Shown piece after piece: positions 46,188 through 57,964 of a stretch of DNA of 64,000 bases (within the stretch, counting starts at the first letter, position 1; each line of letters begins with the position of its first letter). The stretch spans positions 180,974 through 244,973 of the forward strand of contig VZQC01009509.1 of assembly GCA_009823505.1 (NCBI GenBank). Reading direction: 5' to 3'. Source of the DNA: Rhizomys pruinosus (lineage: Eukaryota; Chordata; Mammalia; Rodentia; Spalacidae). The position numbers were made by a program, and so were the translations under genes. The notes under the pieces were generated by a model. The model searched no databases, had not been told where the DNA came from, and was given only the letters and a program-made list of their open reading frames with translations.

Positions 46188-46461
46188 TCGCCTGTTCAGC
46201 GCTCTACAGTCTTAACTCCCGCCTGGGCACTCACTCACCACACATCAGTGTCCATGCTGCAGGCACTCTCTGATTTCCCAGGCTGGCATCTGCTTGCTTT
46301 TTCCCCAGCCAAATTCTGCTAGCCAAGACCACACTTGCCTGATGGGCTAAAATTACACATGAAAAGTAACAGCCGGGAGTCCCCTCTGGTTGTAAGAAGG
46401 ACCTGTTTATTTATTCACAGCATTCTGTTTTTACACCCAGAGTGACATCATATCTCAGGGC
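46188..46461. repeat. Unclassified LTR-like segment
   Basis: CTGTTTATTTATTCACAGCA, then GTGACATCATATCTCAGGGC, matches 36,345-36,402. It is joined directly to a family A fragment at about 46,462. Confidence 0.4.
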
Positions 46462-46672
46462 CCATGCTCAGCCTGCTTTCTTATACAGTACAGAACCACC
46501 TACCCAGGGGTGGCACCACCCACAGTGGGCTGGGCCCTCCCACGTTACTCAACAATCTAGAAAATACTCCACAGACATGGCCACAGGCCAGTCCAATGGA
46601 GCCAATTTTCCAATTGAGAGTCCCATAACCCAGGTATGTCAAGTTTACACTAAAGCTATCCAGCACACCATC
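46462..46672 (-). repeat. Rodent medium-reiterated repeat, family A, fragment
   Basis: CAGCCTGCTTTCTTATACAG, CAGACATGGCCACAGGCCAG and CTAAAGCTATCCAGCACA match 5,525-5,735. Confidence 0.65.
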
Positions 46673-46689
46673 ATGTCTTTAAATACTGG

Positions 46690-47061
46690 ATATGCATGTA
46701 TTGAAGGAGATGTTATAATAGTAGGTTTCCATATGGCTTTTCAAAGGCCCTTCTTATGTCGGTCAGCTTTCCCCTTACTCCCTCCTTGGCCACGCCCTAC
46801 CATTCATCACCCATGTAACCCTTCCTATTCCATTATTCCCCTCTCCCCCTTCACATCACTGCATTCTATCTCATACCACGCCCCCCAACCCATGGACCCG
46901 TACTGATTTCATGACTTGTACGGATTTTCCTATTGAAACATATCTAAAGATTCAAAACTACCATGCACTTACAGGAGATAATATGCAGTTTGTCTTTCTG
47001 GGTCTGGGTTACCTCATGTAGGATGATTTTCTCCAGTTCCATCCACTTTCTGTGAACTTCA
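46690..47061 (-). mobile_element. L1 3' end, reverse (older L1, part 1)
   Basis: TTCTGGGTCTGGGTTACCTC and CTCCAGTTCCATCCACTTTC are the reverse of late ORF2/3' L1 sequence. It continues at 47,665 after the inserted segment. Confidence 0.75.
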
Positions 47062-47664
47062 TTTTTTTTTTTTTATGTTAGAAAAGTTGTGTCTTTACTT
47101 TAGAAATCTAACACAAGCAAAAATGGGAATAACATCAGAATTCCACCAACACAAGTTTCATTTTAGCAAATGTAACTTTTACATATGTATATATTTGTAC
47201 ACAAAACACAATCATATTTCTACATCATTAGTATAATTTGCTTTTTTTCTGCAATGAAATCATGTCTTTTTCCTTATCAGTAAATACAGACTTATTCAAA
47301 CATATTGCATGTCTGCTTTGTTACTTAGACTATTATTCCCAGTATTTCTCTGTTCTCACAGTACTATGGCAATGTAATCAAATACACACAGGAGGTGTTT
47401 CCTCACCTTTCCTATTCTGCAGACCACTCAGGGGCCATTGGGCTCCTAAACAGTGGCTCTAGGCTTTTCTGCAGGCTAGAATGTCCCATGCAACTTTTGT
47501 TTCTTTGTTTCTATTCTGTATTGCTGGTGGTTGGACAAAGAGCAAGGCACCTGCCTGGCAAATGCTCTACCACTAAGGCACATCTCAAGTCCCCTAGTTT
47601 ATTTATTTCATACTTCTGTGTTGTTTCTCTGTGTGTAGATTTGTACATTTGTATCCATCCAGTG
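47062..47664 (-). pseudogene. Candidate processed retrocopy (3' UTR-like) inside an L1
   Basis: A 13-base T run (47,062-47,074) starts a non-L1 segment. On the minus strand an AGTAAA signal variant lies about 20 bases before the A tail, the layout of a reverse-transcribed mRNA 3' end. No coding frame is recognised and the parent gene is unknown. An ID SINE lies inside at 47,519-47,597. Confidence 0.4.
47519..47597 (-). repeat. ID SINE, reverse
   Basis: CAAGGCACCTGCCTGGCAAA and TGCTCTACCACTAAGGCACA match the reverse of an ID element. Confidence 0.75.
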
Positions 47665-50050
47665 CATTAAGATTCATAGTCATTTTCTTACAGCTGAAAA
47701 ATAACATAATGTGTAAATGTACTATACTTTCATTATCCATTATTCATCAGTTGATGGACATCTAGGTTGTGTCCATTTTCTGGCTATTGTAAATAGAGCA
47801 GCAATGAACATGGATGAACAAGTATCTTGGTAGTAAGATATATAGAGTCCTTTGGGTATAAATGCAAGAGTAGTATGGTTGGATCCGTGGTAGATCTACT
47901 TTTAGCTTTTTGAAGAACCCCCTCACCAACATCCATAGTGACTGCACCACTTGCACACTCACCAACAGTGAATCAGTGTTCTTTTTTCCTCATATCCTTC
48001 CCAGCCTTTGTCATCCTTTATTTTTAGAACTTAGCCATTCTGAATGGGATAAGACAAAACCTCAAAGTAGTTTTAATGTGCAGGTCCCTGATGGCTAAAG
48101 ATGTTGAATATTAAAAAAATTCTCAACCATTTGTGTTTCATCTTTTTAGAAATCTCTGTTTAGTTTCTTGTTCCAATTTTTAATTTTTGATGTTTAGTTT
48201 TTTTAAGTTCTTTGTATATTCTAGATGCTAACCTTCCATCAGATATAGACCTAGTAAAGATTTTCCCATTCTGTAGTCTGCCTCTACATGCAAATGATGG
48301 TGTTCCTCACTGTACATGTACAGATATGCACCCTGTACCCCCAGCTTTTTAGTTTCCTGAAGACTCATTTGTCAGTTGTTGATCTTAATGCTTGAACTAA
48401 TGTTTTCCTCCAAGTCCTTTCTTGTGCCTATAGAGTCCAGTATATTCTCTACTTTATCAAATTCAGGGTATCAGGTCATATGTTGAGGTGCTTAATCAAT
48501 TTGGATTTGAATTTTGTGAAGGGTGAGAGATAGGGGTATGTTTTCATTCTTTTGCATGCAGCTATCTTGTTTGATCAGCTCCTGGACATGCATTATTTTC
48601 TCAAATTTATATTTATTCCCTTTGTCAAAATTCAGGTGACTGTAAGTGCATGGACTTAAATCTGTGTCTTCACTTCTGTGTCTGTTCTTATCACAGTGTG
48701 ATACTGTTTCTAATACTCCAATCCTGCAATATAATTTGGAAATACAGATGACTGATGCTTCTAATGCTTCTTCTATTTTTCATGTTTGTTCTATCTTGGA
48801 CTTCTTGTATTTCTATATGAATATTGAGATTATTTTTCAATTTCTGTTGGAATTTTAATAGAGACTGCATTGAATCTGTAGATTATTTCTGATAGGATGG
48901 CCATTTTCACAGTATCAATATCCTACTAAACCATGAGAATGGGAAGTCTTTCCGTCTTCTGATATCGTCTACAATTTCTTTCTTCAATGTCTTTAAGTTT
49001 TTACTATATAAGTCTTTCAAGTCCTTGGTTAGATTCATTCCAAAATATTTTATTTTACTGAGGCTATCATGAATGGAATTGTTTCCCTGGACTGTTTTTG
49101 GTGAGTTTGTTGTTGGTATATAGGAAGACTACTGATTTTTGTGTGTTAGTTTTATATACTGCTACTTTGTTGAATGTGTTTATCAGCTCCAGGAGTTTTC
49201 TGGTTTAGTCTTTAGAATATTTAATATATAGAATCATGTCATCTACAAATAAGGATACTTTGAGATCTTTCCGATTTATGTTCCCTTTTCCTATTGCCCT
49301 AAACATCTAGCACTACATTGAACAGAATGGAAAGTGTGAACATTCTTACCTTGTTCCTGAATTAAGTGGAAGTGCTTTGAGTTTTTCTCCACTCAGTGTG
49401 GTGTTGGCTGTGTGCTTGTTTTATGATGCCTTTATTATGTTGAGATATGTCCCCTGTACCTCTAGATTCATCATGGCTTTTATCAGGAAGAGATGTTGGA
49501 TTTTGTGAAAGGCCTTCTCTGCATCCAATGAGGTGATCCTATGGTCTGTTTGTGTGGAGGATTATACTTATTCATTTAAGTATGTTGAACCATCACCGTA
49601 TCTCTGAGATTGAGTAAACTTGAATTTGAGGTGCTGTTCCGTTTCATTTGTGAGTATTTTATTGAGAATTTTTGCACTGATGTTTGTCAGAAAGGTTGGC
49701 CTATAACTGTCTCTTTTATGTTGGATCTTTGGTTTTTGTATCAGAGTAATACTGGCTTCAAAAATAATTTGTATGTGCTTCTTGCTTTTCCATATTATGC
49801 ATTTATTTGAGAGTGTATTGATAGTCGTTCTTCTTTAGGTCTGGTAGTATTTTGTGCTCTGTCCATCTGGTCCAAGGTTTTTTCTTTTTTAGATGGCACA
49901 TTCTAATTACTGTTCCTACTTTATTGTTATGAGTCTATTCAAATTGTTTACTTCATCTTGGTTTGATTTTGGTAAGTCATACATACCTTGAAATTAACTC
50001 ACATCTTTTAGATTTTTCAGTTTAGAGGAATATAGTGTTTAAAGCATGCT
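47665..50050 (-). pseudogene. L1 ORF2 (C-terminus and reverse transcriptase), reverse, older L1
   Basis: Minus-strand translation in short frames matches L1 ORF2 from its 3' end back into the reverse transcriptase; TTGATGGACATCTAGGTTGT and TCAGCTCCAGGAGTTTTCTG are hallmark antisense L1 segments. Many frame breaks. Dead copy. Confidence 0.88.
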
Positions 50051-52079
50051 ATCCAGAGATTTAGTGCTTCCATATGAATTTTAGGATTTTTTTCTAATTC
50101 TGTGAGAAATTCTATGGGGGTTTTGATTGGGATTGCATTTAATTTATGTATTGTTTTTGGTAGGAGGTTCATTTTCAGAGTGTCATTCTTCCAAACCTTG
50201 AGTGTAAGAGGTACTTATGTGTAAGAGACACCTTCCAGTGTCTTCCTCAATCTCTTTCTTTAAACACCTAAAATTTTCATTGTAGAGATCTTTAATGTTT
50301 ATTCTGAGATATTTTAAGGCTATTGTGAATGAGAGAGTTTCCATGTACTCTTTCTTCAATTGCTTGTTATTGGCAGATAGATAGATAGATTTTTGTAGAT
50401 TAATTTTATAACCTGCCACTTTACTAAAAATGTTAATAATTTCTAGGAGTTTTCTGGTGAAATTTTGGCAACTCATGCAGAATATTGTATCATCTACAAA
50501 AAGGGATAATTTGACCTCTTCTTTTCCAATTAGTATTCCTTTAATTACTTTCTCTTGTCTTATTGCTCTGGCAAGAGTTTCAAGCCCTTTATTAAGGAGT
50601 AGAGATAGAGGACAGTCTTTTAAGATTTCTGATTTTAATGGGAATGCTTCCAGTTTTTCTCCATTTAGAATGATGATCTCTGTGGGCTTATATGTAGCTT
50701 AAATTATGTTGGGATATGTTCCCTCCAGACCAATACCCTGTAGGACTTTTAACATAAATGCAATTTTAATTTTATCAAGGCCTTTTCTGCACCTATTAAG
50801 ATGACATGTGATTTTGGTCTTTGAGTCCATTTATGTTATTTATGACATTTTTGGACTTATGTATATTGAACCACCTCTGCATCTGAGCAATAAAGCTGAC
50901 TGAGTTATAATAGATGATCTTTTTGATGTGTGCCTGTATGGGGTTTGCAAGTATTTTGTTGAGTATCTTTGCATCTATGTTCATTAAGGATATGGGCCTA
51001 TAGTTTTCTTTATTGTTGTATCTTTACCTGGTTTTGGTATTAGAATGATGTTGCCTTCATAGAAGGAATTTGGGAGTTCCCCCTCTGTTTCTTTCTTTTT
51101 GAATAATTTAAGTAGTATTGGTTTTTAAATATCTGGAAGAATTTTGATGTAAATCCATCTGAGTCTGGGCATTTTTTTAGACTCTAGGTCTTATATTATT
51201 GTTTCAATTTCCTTATACATTATGGGTCAGCTTAGTCTGTTGACCTCTTCTAGGTTTAGTTTTCATGTTTCCCATGATTTGAGATATAGATCCATTTCTT
51301 TTAGTTTTCAAATGTAATAGAGTATAGGTTTTTAACATATTTCCTTAATCATGTTCTGGATCTTTGTGTTGTCTGTTGTGATGTTTCCCCTCTCATCTGT
51401 GATTTTGTTGATTAGGAGTTGCTCTTTCTTTCTTTTGATTAACTGGGCCAAGTGTCTATCTATCTTGTTTATCTTTTCAAAGAACCACATATTGGATTCA
51501 TGGATTCTTCATTAATTTCTGCTCTGATTTTTGTTATTTCTTCTCAACTACTAGGTTTAAATTTGGTTTGTTCTTGCCTTTCCAGATTCTTGAGTTGCAG
51601 TAAGGCATTTATGTGTGCGCTTTCAGTTTTTTTTTTAAATGTAGGCATTTAGAGCTATAAACTTCCCTCTTAAGATTATGTTTAAAGAGTCTCAGAGGTT
51701 TTAATGTGTTGCATTATCATTTTCATTTAGTTCCAGGAATACTTTTATTTCTTTTTTAATTTCTCCTTTGACACACTCATCATTCAGGAGTGTGTTACTT
51801 AATATCCATGAATTCATGTTATTTACTAGGGCTTCTTCTGGTGATGATTTTAAGCTCTATTGTATTGTGGACTGATAGAATATATGGAATTATTTCAACT
51901 TTTTGTATTTGTTGTGGTCTGTTTTGTGCCCCAGTATGTGGTCAGTTTTGGAGTATGTTCCATGGGGAGCTGAATAGAAAGCACCAAAATTCTTTGGTGC
52001 CTGGGTGGAATATTTGGTAGATATCTCTTAGGTCCATTTGATGTATGGTATTAATTCAGATGTCTCTCTGTTTATTCTT

Positions 52080-52240
52080 TTTTTTTTTTTTTTTGGTCTT
52101 TTCGAGACAGGGTCTCCCTGTAGCCCCAGCTGTCCTGGAACTCGCCTTGTAGACCAGGCTGGCCTTGAACTCACAAAGATCCGCCTGTCTCTGCCTCCCA
52201 TGTGCTAGGATTAAAGGCGTGCGCCACCACGCCCGGCTCA
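52080..52240 (-). repeat. B1 SINE, reverse, with target-site duplication
   Basis: A consensus-like B1 (GGTCTTTTCGAGACAGGGTC to CGTGCGCCACCACGCCCGGC) with intact CpGs, flanked by CTCTCTGTTTATTCTT at 52,064-52,079 and 52,241-52,256. Young insertion into the L1. Confidence 0.96.
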
Positions 52241-52620
52241 CTCTCTGTTTATTCTTTATTTTGTTGACCCAGAGACAGTGGGGTATGAGTGGGGCAAGTT
52301 GGGATTAATCTGTGTCTTAAAGTCCTATACTACTGTTTTTATGAAGTTGGGTGCACCAGAATTTGGTGCATACATGTTGATGATTGTAATATCTTCTTGG
52401 TTAATTGTTCCTTTGACCAGAGTGAAATGACTCTCTTCATCTCTTCAGATTAGTTTTAGTTTGTTGTCTATTTTGTCAGATATTAGAATTGCAACTCCTG
52501 CTTGTTTCTTAGTGCCATTTGCTTAGAATATTTTTTTTCCATCCTTTCAACTTAAGGTAGTACCTGACCTTGAAATTGAGATGGGTTTTTTGCAGACAAC
52601 AAAAACGGGTTTTGTTTCTT

Positions 52621-52859
52621 TTTTTATTTTTTATGTACTGTCTTTTTTATTTATTATTATTTTTTATGTACTGTTTGCATGTAGGTTGGTGCATCTGTGT
52701 TGTGCAATGCTGTGGAGGTCAGAAGAGGGTGTAAGATTCCCCTGGAACTGTAGGTAAAGATGGTTCTTAGCCGCCATGTGGGTGCTGGGAATTGAACCTG
52801 GGTCCTCTGCAAGAGCAATTGGTGCTCTTAACAGCTGAGATATCTCTCTCCAACCCCAG
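52621..52859 (-). repeat. B2-type SINE, reverse, with target-site duplication
   Basis: ACTGTTTGCATGTAGGTTGG to GAGATATCTCTCTCCAACCC, flanked by GGGTTTTGTTTCTT at 52,607-52,620 and 52,860-52,873. Confidence 0.94.
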
Positions 52860-53249
52860 GGGTTTTGTTTCTTAATCCATTCAACTAGTCTGTGACTTTT
52901 GATTGGGGAGTTCAGTCTATTGATACTTAAAGTTATTATTGAAAGATGTATATTGGTTCATTTTAATTTCTGTTTGCACTCTTGGTCTAATGTTGTGTTT
53001 CTGCAGTTATATCTTTCTTTTCTTTTTTTGCCCATTGGGCATAGTCATTCATTTCTTCAAGTCTTTGTATTGCTTCAAGAATTGCCTGAAAGGCTGGTTT
53101 TGTGCACATGAGTTCTTTCAGCCTATTCATGTTGTGGAAGACTTTTCTATCCCCTTCCACTGTAACAGACATCTTTGCTGGGTAAAGTATTCTGGGTTGG
53201 CATCCAATCTAGGGATTTTAAAATATTTTTTCTTGATTTCTCTCCATGG

Positions 53250-53465
53250 GGCTGGAGAGATGGCTCATTGGTTAAGCACACTGGCAGTTCTTGCAGAGGA
53301 CCTGAGTTTGATTCCAAGCACCCATATGGTAGCTAATAATCATCTGTAACTCCAGTTCCAAGGTATCTAATGCTCTCTTCTGACCTTGTGATCATTGTAT
53401 GAAATGGGTGTACTTACACACATGCAGGGAATACATGCATACATATAAAATAATAATAAATCATA
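53250..53465 (+). repeat. B2/B3-type SINE inserted in the older L1
   Basis: GGGCTGGAGAGATGGCTCAT head to CATACATATAAAATAATAAT tail. A TTTTCTTGATTTCTCTCC-like duplication flanks it (near 53,230 and 53,472). Confidence 0.9.
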
Positions 53466-53892
53466 ATAATTTTCTTCTTGATATCTCCCTTAATCCACAT
53501 TTTCATTCAGTTGTGTGTTTTTAACTTTCCTGAGGTTGTACTTTCTGTAACTTCTATTGCTGTTGATATTAAGATTTATTCCTTTATTCAGATGAAATGC
53601 AGGATTATTTCAATTTTCTTTATTTGTTGAAATTTGTGTTATGAACTAATATGTGGTAAATTTTAGAGAGCAGATAAGTTCTATTCTTTCCTGTTTGGGT
53701 GGAATGTTCCGTAAATGTCTATTAAATTTATTTAATTTTTATGATGTAATTTAACCGCAGACTTTCTCTGTTTATTTTTTATCTGTATCAACTGTCTATT
53801 CCTGAGACTGGTGTGTTGAAATCACCATCACTGTGTTGCAGTTTTAGATTTTATAGTATTTATTTTTATTTTGTCATATTCAGATTGTTATT
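53466..53892 (-). pseudogene. L1 ORF2 fragment, reverse (older L1, continued)
   Basis: CTTTATTTGTTGAAATTTGT and TGAGACTGGTGTGTTGAAAT are antisense ORF2 segments from between endonuclease and reverse transcriptase. It resumes the older L1 interrupted near 50,050. Confidence 0.65.
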
Positions 53893-54245
53893 TATATAGA
53901 CACTTTTTATTGAGCATTTGTGTATTTCATACAATAGTTCCTGATCAAATTTAGGGCCTCCTCACCATGCCCCAACCCCCATCAGAACTTATAAATGACA
54001 TCATTTAAGTTAAGTCCTATACAGTCAGGTTTTTGAACCCAGATGTCCTTCTGCACAAATTCATCCACTGGAGTCTAGTCAGCACATCTAAAAATGTTAA
54101 GGAAGGCATTCTCAGTAGTTTGCAGTCTAGATCTGGCCCACCACCAATTTCTCTTCCTCCACTCTGAAACCTTTTCTGAGTCGGCATGGTCCCATGTCTG
54201 TCTGAACCCAACACCAGCACAAGTTCACACTCAAACTGCAAATAT
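53893..54245 (-). mobile_element. L1 3' UTR, reverse
   Basis: TTTTATTGAGCATTTGTGTA and TTAAGTCCTATACAGTCAGG with a following ATCCACTGGAGTC match the reverse L1 3' end family seen at 41,165-41,510. Confidence 0.5.
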
Positions 54246-54249
54246 TTGG

Positions 54250-55212
54250 TTGAAATAAATGACAAAGACAACTCGGGATCTGAAAAAAAATTAAATAATT
54301 TGTGAGAAAGACCAAAAAAAGCTCAAGCTGAAATGAAAGTGGAATTGAAAATCTCAATAAAACAATTAGAAAGCTCAGGAAGGGGGAAAGCCTTACTAGT
54401 AGAATGGATTGATTAGTAGATAGACTATCAGGATTTGATGATAAAATAGAAGAATTGGATTACTCAATCAATGAATATAAGAAACTTTCAAAACATGAAA
54501 ATAATATGTAGGAGCTTTAGTACACCATGACAAGACAAAATCTATTAATCATAGACAGAGAAGATGGAGAAGAACCTCAGGTTAATGACATAGACCAGAT
54601 CCTCAACATTATCATAGAAGAAAACTAACCCTAATTAAGAAAAGACATACACATACAGGTCCAAGAAGTACAGAGAGCACTAAACAGACAGGAATAGAAA
54701 GAAAATCCTCATGCCATCTCATAGTCAAAACACTAAATACAAAAAACAAAGAGAAAGCATTGAAAGCCTCAAAAGAAATACCACAAGTCATATATAAAGA
54801 AAATTCAACAGAATTACATCTGACTTCTCAATAGAATTCTTAAACCCAGAAGAACATGGAACAATTAAAGTTGTAAATACCACAAGTGTCAACCCATACC
54901 ACTAGCCATAAAGGAGAAAGAAAATCTTTACATCATGTAAACAGTCTAAAAGACTTGAAGTCCACCAAACCAGTACTACAGAGAAATACTGAAAGCAATA
55001 TTTCAGACTGAAGAGAGGAGGAAACATAGTGAAGAGGCTACAGAAAGAAATAATAATTACTGAAACACAAAAATAGGACTATAAACGCAAACAGCTGCAA
55101 ACAACAAAATAACAGTAACAAACATTTCAATCATGACTATAAATATTAATGGTCTTGACTCCTCAATCGAAAGACACAGGTGAGTTAAGTGCATTAAGAA
55201 ACAAAAACCCTT
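54250..55212 (+). pseudogene. Old L1 ORF1 and ORF2 start
   Basis: Coiled-coil-like then RNA-binding-domain-like sequence with frequent stops. ATGACTATAAATATTAATGG near 55,133 is the start of ORF2 (a TxNxNG-type endonuclease N-terminus). Confidence 0.75.
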
Positions 55213-55355
55213 GGCCGGGCATGGTGGTGCATACCTTTAATCCTAGAACTTGGGAGGCAGAGGCAGGAAGATCTTTGTGAGTTCAAGGTCAGCCTGGTAT
55301 ACAGAGTGAGTTCCAGGACAGCTGGGGCTACAGGGAGACCCTGTCTCGAAAAGAC

Positions 55356-55411
<56 letters not shown>
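55213..55411 (+). repeat. B1 SINE with a 55-base pure poly(A) tail
   Basis: A consensus-like B1 starting GGCCGGGCATGGTGGTGCAT and ending CTGTCTCGAAAAGACC, then an uninterrupted A run at 55,357-55,411. A near-perfect AGAAACAAAAACCC duplication flanks it. A long pure tail indicates a very recent insertion. Confidence 0.95.
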
Positions 55412-55413
<2 letters not shown>

Positions 55414-55424
55414 AACAAAACCCC

Positions 55425-55760
55425 AGTCAGTGAGGTGCCAGTGAGGCAAGAGGGACCTGCCTTGACCCTTGGGGGGCTTGACACCTGCCCCCAGAAGTCC
55501 CAGCTTGGGCTCCAGACAGGTGCATGGAGTCAGTGAGGTGCTGGTGAAGCAAGGCAGGACTGCCTTGACCCTTGGGGGCCTACTGGCCCATAGGCCAAAG
55601 TAGCAACAACCTCCCCCCAACCTGGTGCAGCTGTGGTGCAGAGGACCTAACAGGCGCAGCATTGGTGATTATAATCTGTGCAGCCAAAGCTGAGGTGCCA
55701 AAATCAAATAAACAAATAAACAGACAAATCCACATGCCAAATACACAAAGAAAAAACAAC
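55425..55760 (+). mobile_element. L1 5' UTR with two promoter-monomer-like units
   Basis: AGTCAGTGAGGTGC begins at 55,425 and again at 55,528, and TGCCTTGACCCTTGGGGG recurs in each: two ~103-base tandem units, as in rodent L1 promoters. A leader similar to 9,390-9,640 follows. Confidence 0.7.
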
Positions 55761-56900
55761 ATGGGAAAAGCTCATAATAAATCCACACTGAACTCTACCA
55801 ACCCTACATAAGATCCCTACAATGAGATCTCAGAGGAAAGAAGCCAAGACACTGACTTTAGAACAACTGTAGACATATTCAAATAAATTAGAGAACTACG
55901 GGAAGAGAATGAAAAACTCAAGAAGGACCTAGAGGGAGATAATGACAAATCGTGGAAAAAACTAAGGGGAGAGACTTAAAACTCATTGAGAAGGACCTAG
56001 AGGGAGATAATGACAAACGTTGGAAAGAACTAAAGGGAGAAAATGACAAACTCTGGAAGGAAGTGTTAACATTGAAAAGGTTCCAGGTAAAATGAAAAAA
56101 GAAAATGACTAACAAACCAAGGAGCTACAAGATGAGAATGACAGGCTCCAGAGGGAAGTGGAAAATCTAAAAAAAATCACAGGATGAACTGAAAAAGATG
56201 GAGGGAAAGGATGGGAAAAAGCCTCAGAAGCAGAATGGAAGAAGTCGAAAAAAGAATATCAGACCTGCAGGATAATACGGAGTAACTAGAAAGCTCAAGA
56301 TTATAAAAAACAAAAACAAAAACAAAACATAAGAGTGGAGCAACCAGGAAATAAGGGACAATATGGAAAGACCAAACCTCCACATCATAGGGATAGAGGA
56401 AGGAGAAGAATCCCAAGACAATATTATTGACTGATTGTCAACAAGATAATAGAAGAAAATTTCCCCAAACTGAAAAAAGACAATCCCATACAAACACAAG
56501 AAACACATAGAACATCAAATAGACAGGACCAGAAAAGAAACTCCCCACGCCATATAATTGTTTAAACACTAGATGATCAAAACGAAGACAAAATACTGAA
56601 AGTTACAGAGAAAATCAACAAATTACATATAAGGGAAACCCATCAGAATCACAGCTGACTTCTCAGTCCAAACTGTGAAAGCTAGAAGAATGTGGACCAA
56701 AGTATTCCCTGTGCTAAATGACTTCAGATGCCAACCCAGACTACTATATTCAGCAAAAATGTCAGTTATAGTTGAAGGAGAAAGAAAAATCTTTCATGAC
56801 ATGAAAAAGATGGAAGAATACTTGTCTAAGAAACTAACACTTCAGAAAATCCTCAAAGCAATCCAAAGAACAGAGGAAAGGAGCAACTATCCCTAAGCAA
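55761..56900 (+). pseudogene. L1 ORF1 with coiled coil and C-terminal domain
   Basis: Repeated GENDKLWKE-type heptads, then an RPNLHIIGIEEGE-type segment near 56,375, and an open C-terminal part at 56,675-56,896 with MKARRMWTKVF and CQPRLLYSAKMS, characteristic of ORF1p. Stops and frameshifts in the coiled coil disable it. Confidence 0.88.
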
Positions 56901-56984
56901 TTAAAGAGAGAAATCAACAAAAGCATAACAGAGTAAATAAAAACCTAGACCAAGAATGCAAGCAAAAAATAAGGTGAAAGGAAG

Positions 56985-57577
56985 CAACACACATCTCTCA
57001 ATAACAACCTTAAATACTAATGGTCTAAACTCCCCAAACAAAAGACATAGACCACGAGAACGGATTAGGAAACTGAATCCCTCTATAATGCTATCTACAA
57101 GAAACCCATCTCACCCTCAAAGACAGACACCACCTTAGGATGAAAGGATGTAAAAAATATTCCAAGCAAATGGCAGCAAGAAACAAGCAGGAGTGGCTAT
57201 TCTAATATCAGACAAAATAGATCTCAAAGGAAAACTAATCAGAAGAGACAAAGAGGGCCATTACATCCTTGTCAAAGTAACTATTAAGACTTCACAATCC
57301 TAAATGTCTATGCACTAAACTCTGATGCACCTAACTTTATAAACACTACTCTGCAGGACCTCAAGACACAGATTAATCCTAACTCACTAATAGTGGGAGA
57401 CTTCAACACCCCACTGAGCCCCTTGGATAGATCAACTGGACAAAAAATAAACAGAGAGGCATCAGAACTGAACAATACAATACACCAAATGGACCTCACA
57501 GACATCTACAGAATATTCCACCTAAACACCAGAGAATATACTTTCGACTTAGCACCTCATGGAACATTCTCCATTTT
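56985..57577 (+). pseudogene. L1 ORF2 endonuclease domain, truncated
   Basis: TLNTNGLNSPNKRHR opens the endonuclease; GDFNTPLSPLDRS and MDLTDIYRIFH are its conserved later motifs. The copy ends at APHGTFS, before the last catalytic histidine region, and joins a B1 tail and microsatellite. Confidence 0.88.
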
Positions 57578-57582
57578 TTAGT

Positions 57583-57708
57583 CGCCAGCTGCGACTACAG
57601 AGAGACCCTGTCTCAAAAATACAAAAGAAAGAAAGAAAGAAAAAAAGAAAGAAAGAAAGGAAGGAAGGAAGGAAGGAAGGAAGGAAGGAAGGAAGGAAGG
57701 AAGGAAGA
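57583..57708 (+). repeat. B1 3' fragment followed by (GAAA)n/(GGAA)n microsatellite
   Basis: GAGAGACCCTGTCTCAAAAA is a B1 end; a GAAA run then becomes a long GGAA array at about 57,658-57,706. Confidence 0.92.
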
Positions 57709-57774
57709 GACGCAAATAAACAAATCAGGTGAACATGTGATCCTTGCTTGTGTAAAGAAATAGGCCAGGGAATC

Positions 57775-57960
57775 AGGCCAGGAAGCAGCATTCCTAGATT
57801 GGCTGTGCTTCAGTTCCTCCTTCCAGGTTCCTGCCTTGGATTCTTGTCTGACTTTCCTCAAACATGGACTGTCACTTGGGGGGTATAAGATGAAATAAAG
57901 TATTTCCTTCTCATGTTGCTTTTGGTCACAGTGGTTTATCAAAGCTGTAGAAAGCTCACT
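57775..57960 (+). repeat. Rodent medium-reiterated repeat, family A, other end
   Basis: CTTCAGTTCCTCCTTCCAGG, AACATGGACTGTCACTTGGG and AAATAAAGTATTTCCTTCTC, then CACAGTGGTTTATCAAAGCT. It is the reverse orientation of the head of the repeat at 5,312. Confidence 0.55.
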
Positions 57961-57964
57961 AGAA

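Larger units (their letters stand above)
50051..53220 (-). pseudogene. Second L1, reverse: ORF2 back to the ORF1 C-terminus, with nested SINEs
   Basis: It restarts in reverse-transcriptase sequence that overlaps the previous copy, runs through the RT region and the endonuclease (about 52,300-52,560) to the ORF1 C-terminal domain at 52,987-53,172 (SVTVEGDRKVFHNM). Split by a B1 and a B2. Stops and shifts throughout. Confidence 0.85.
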
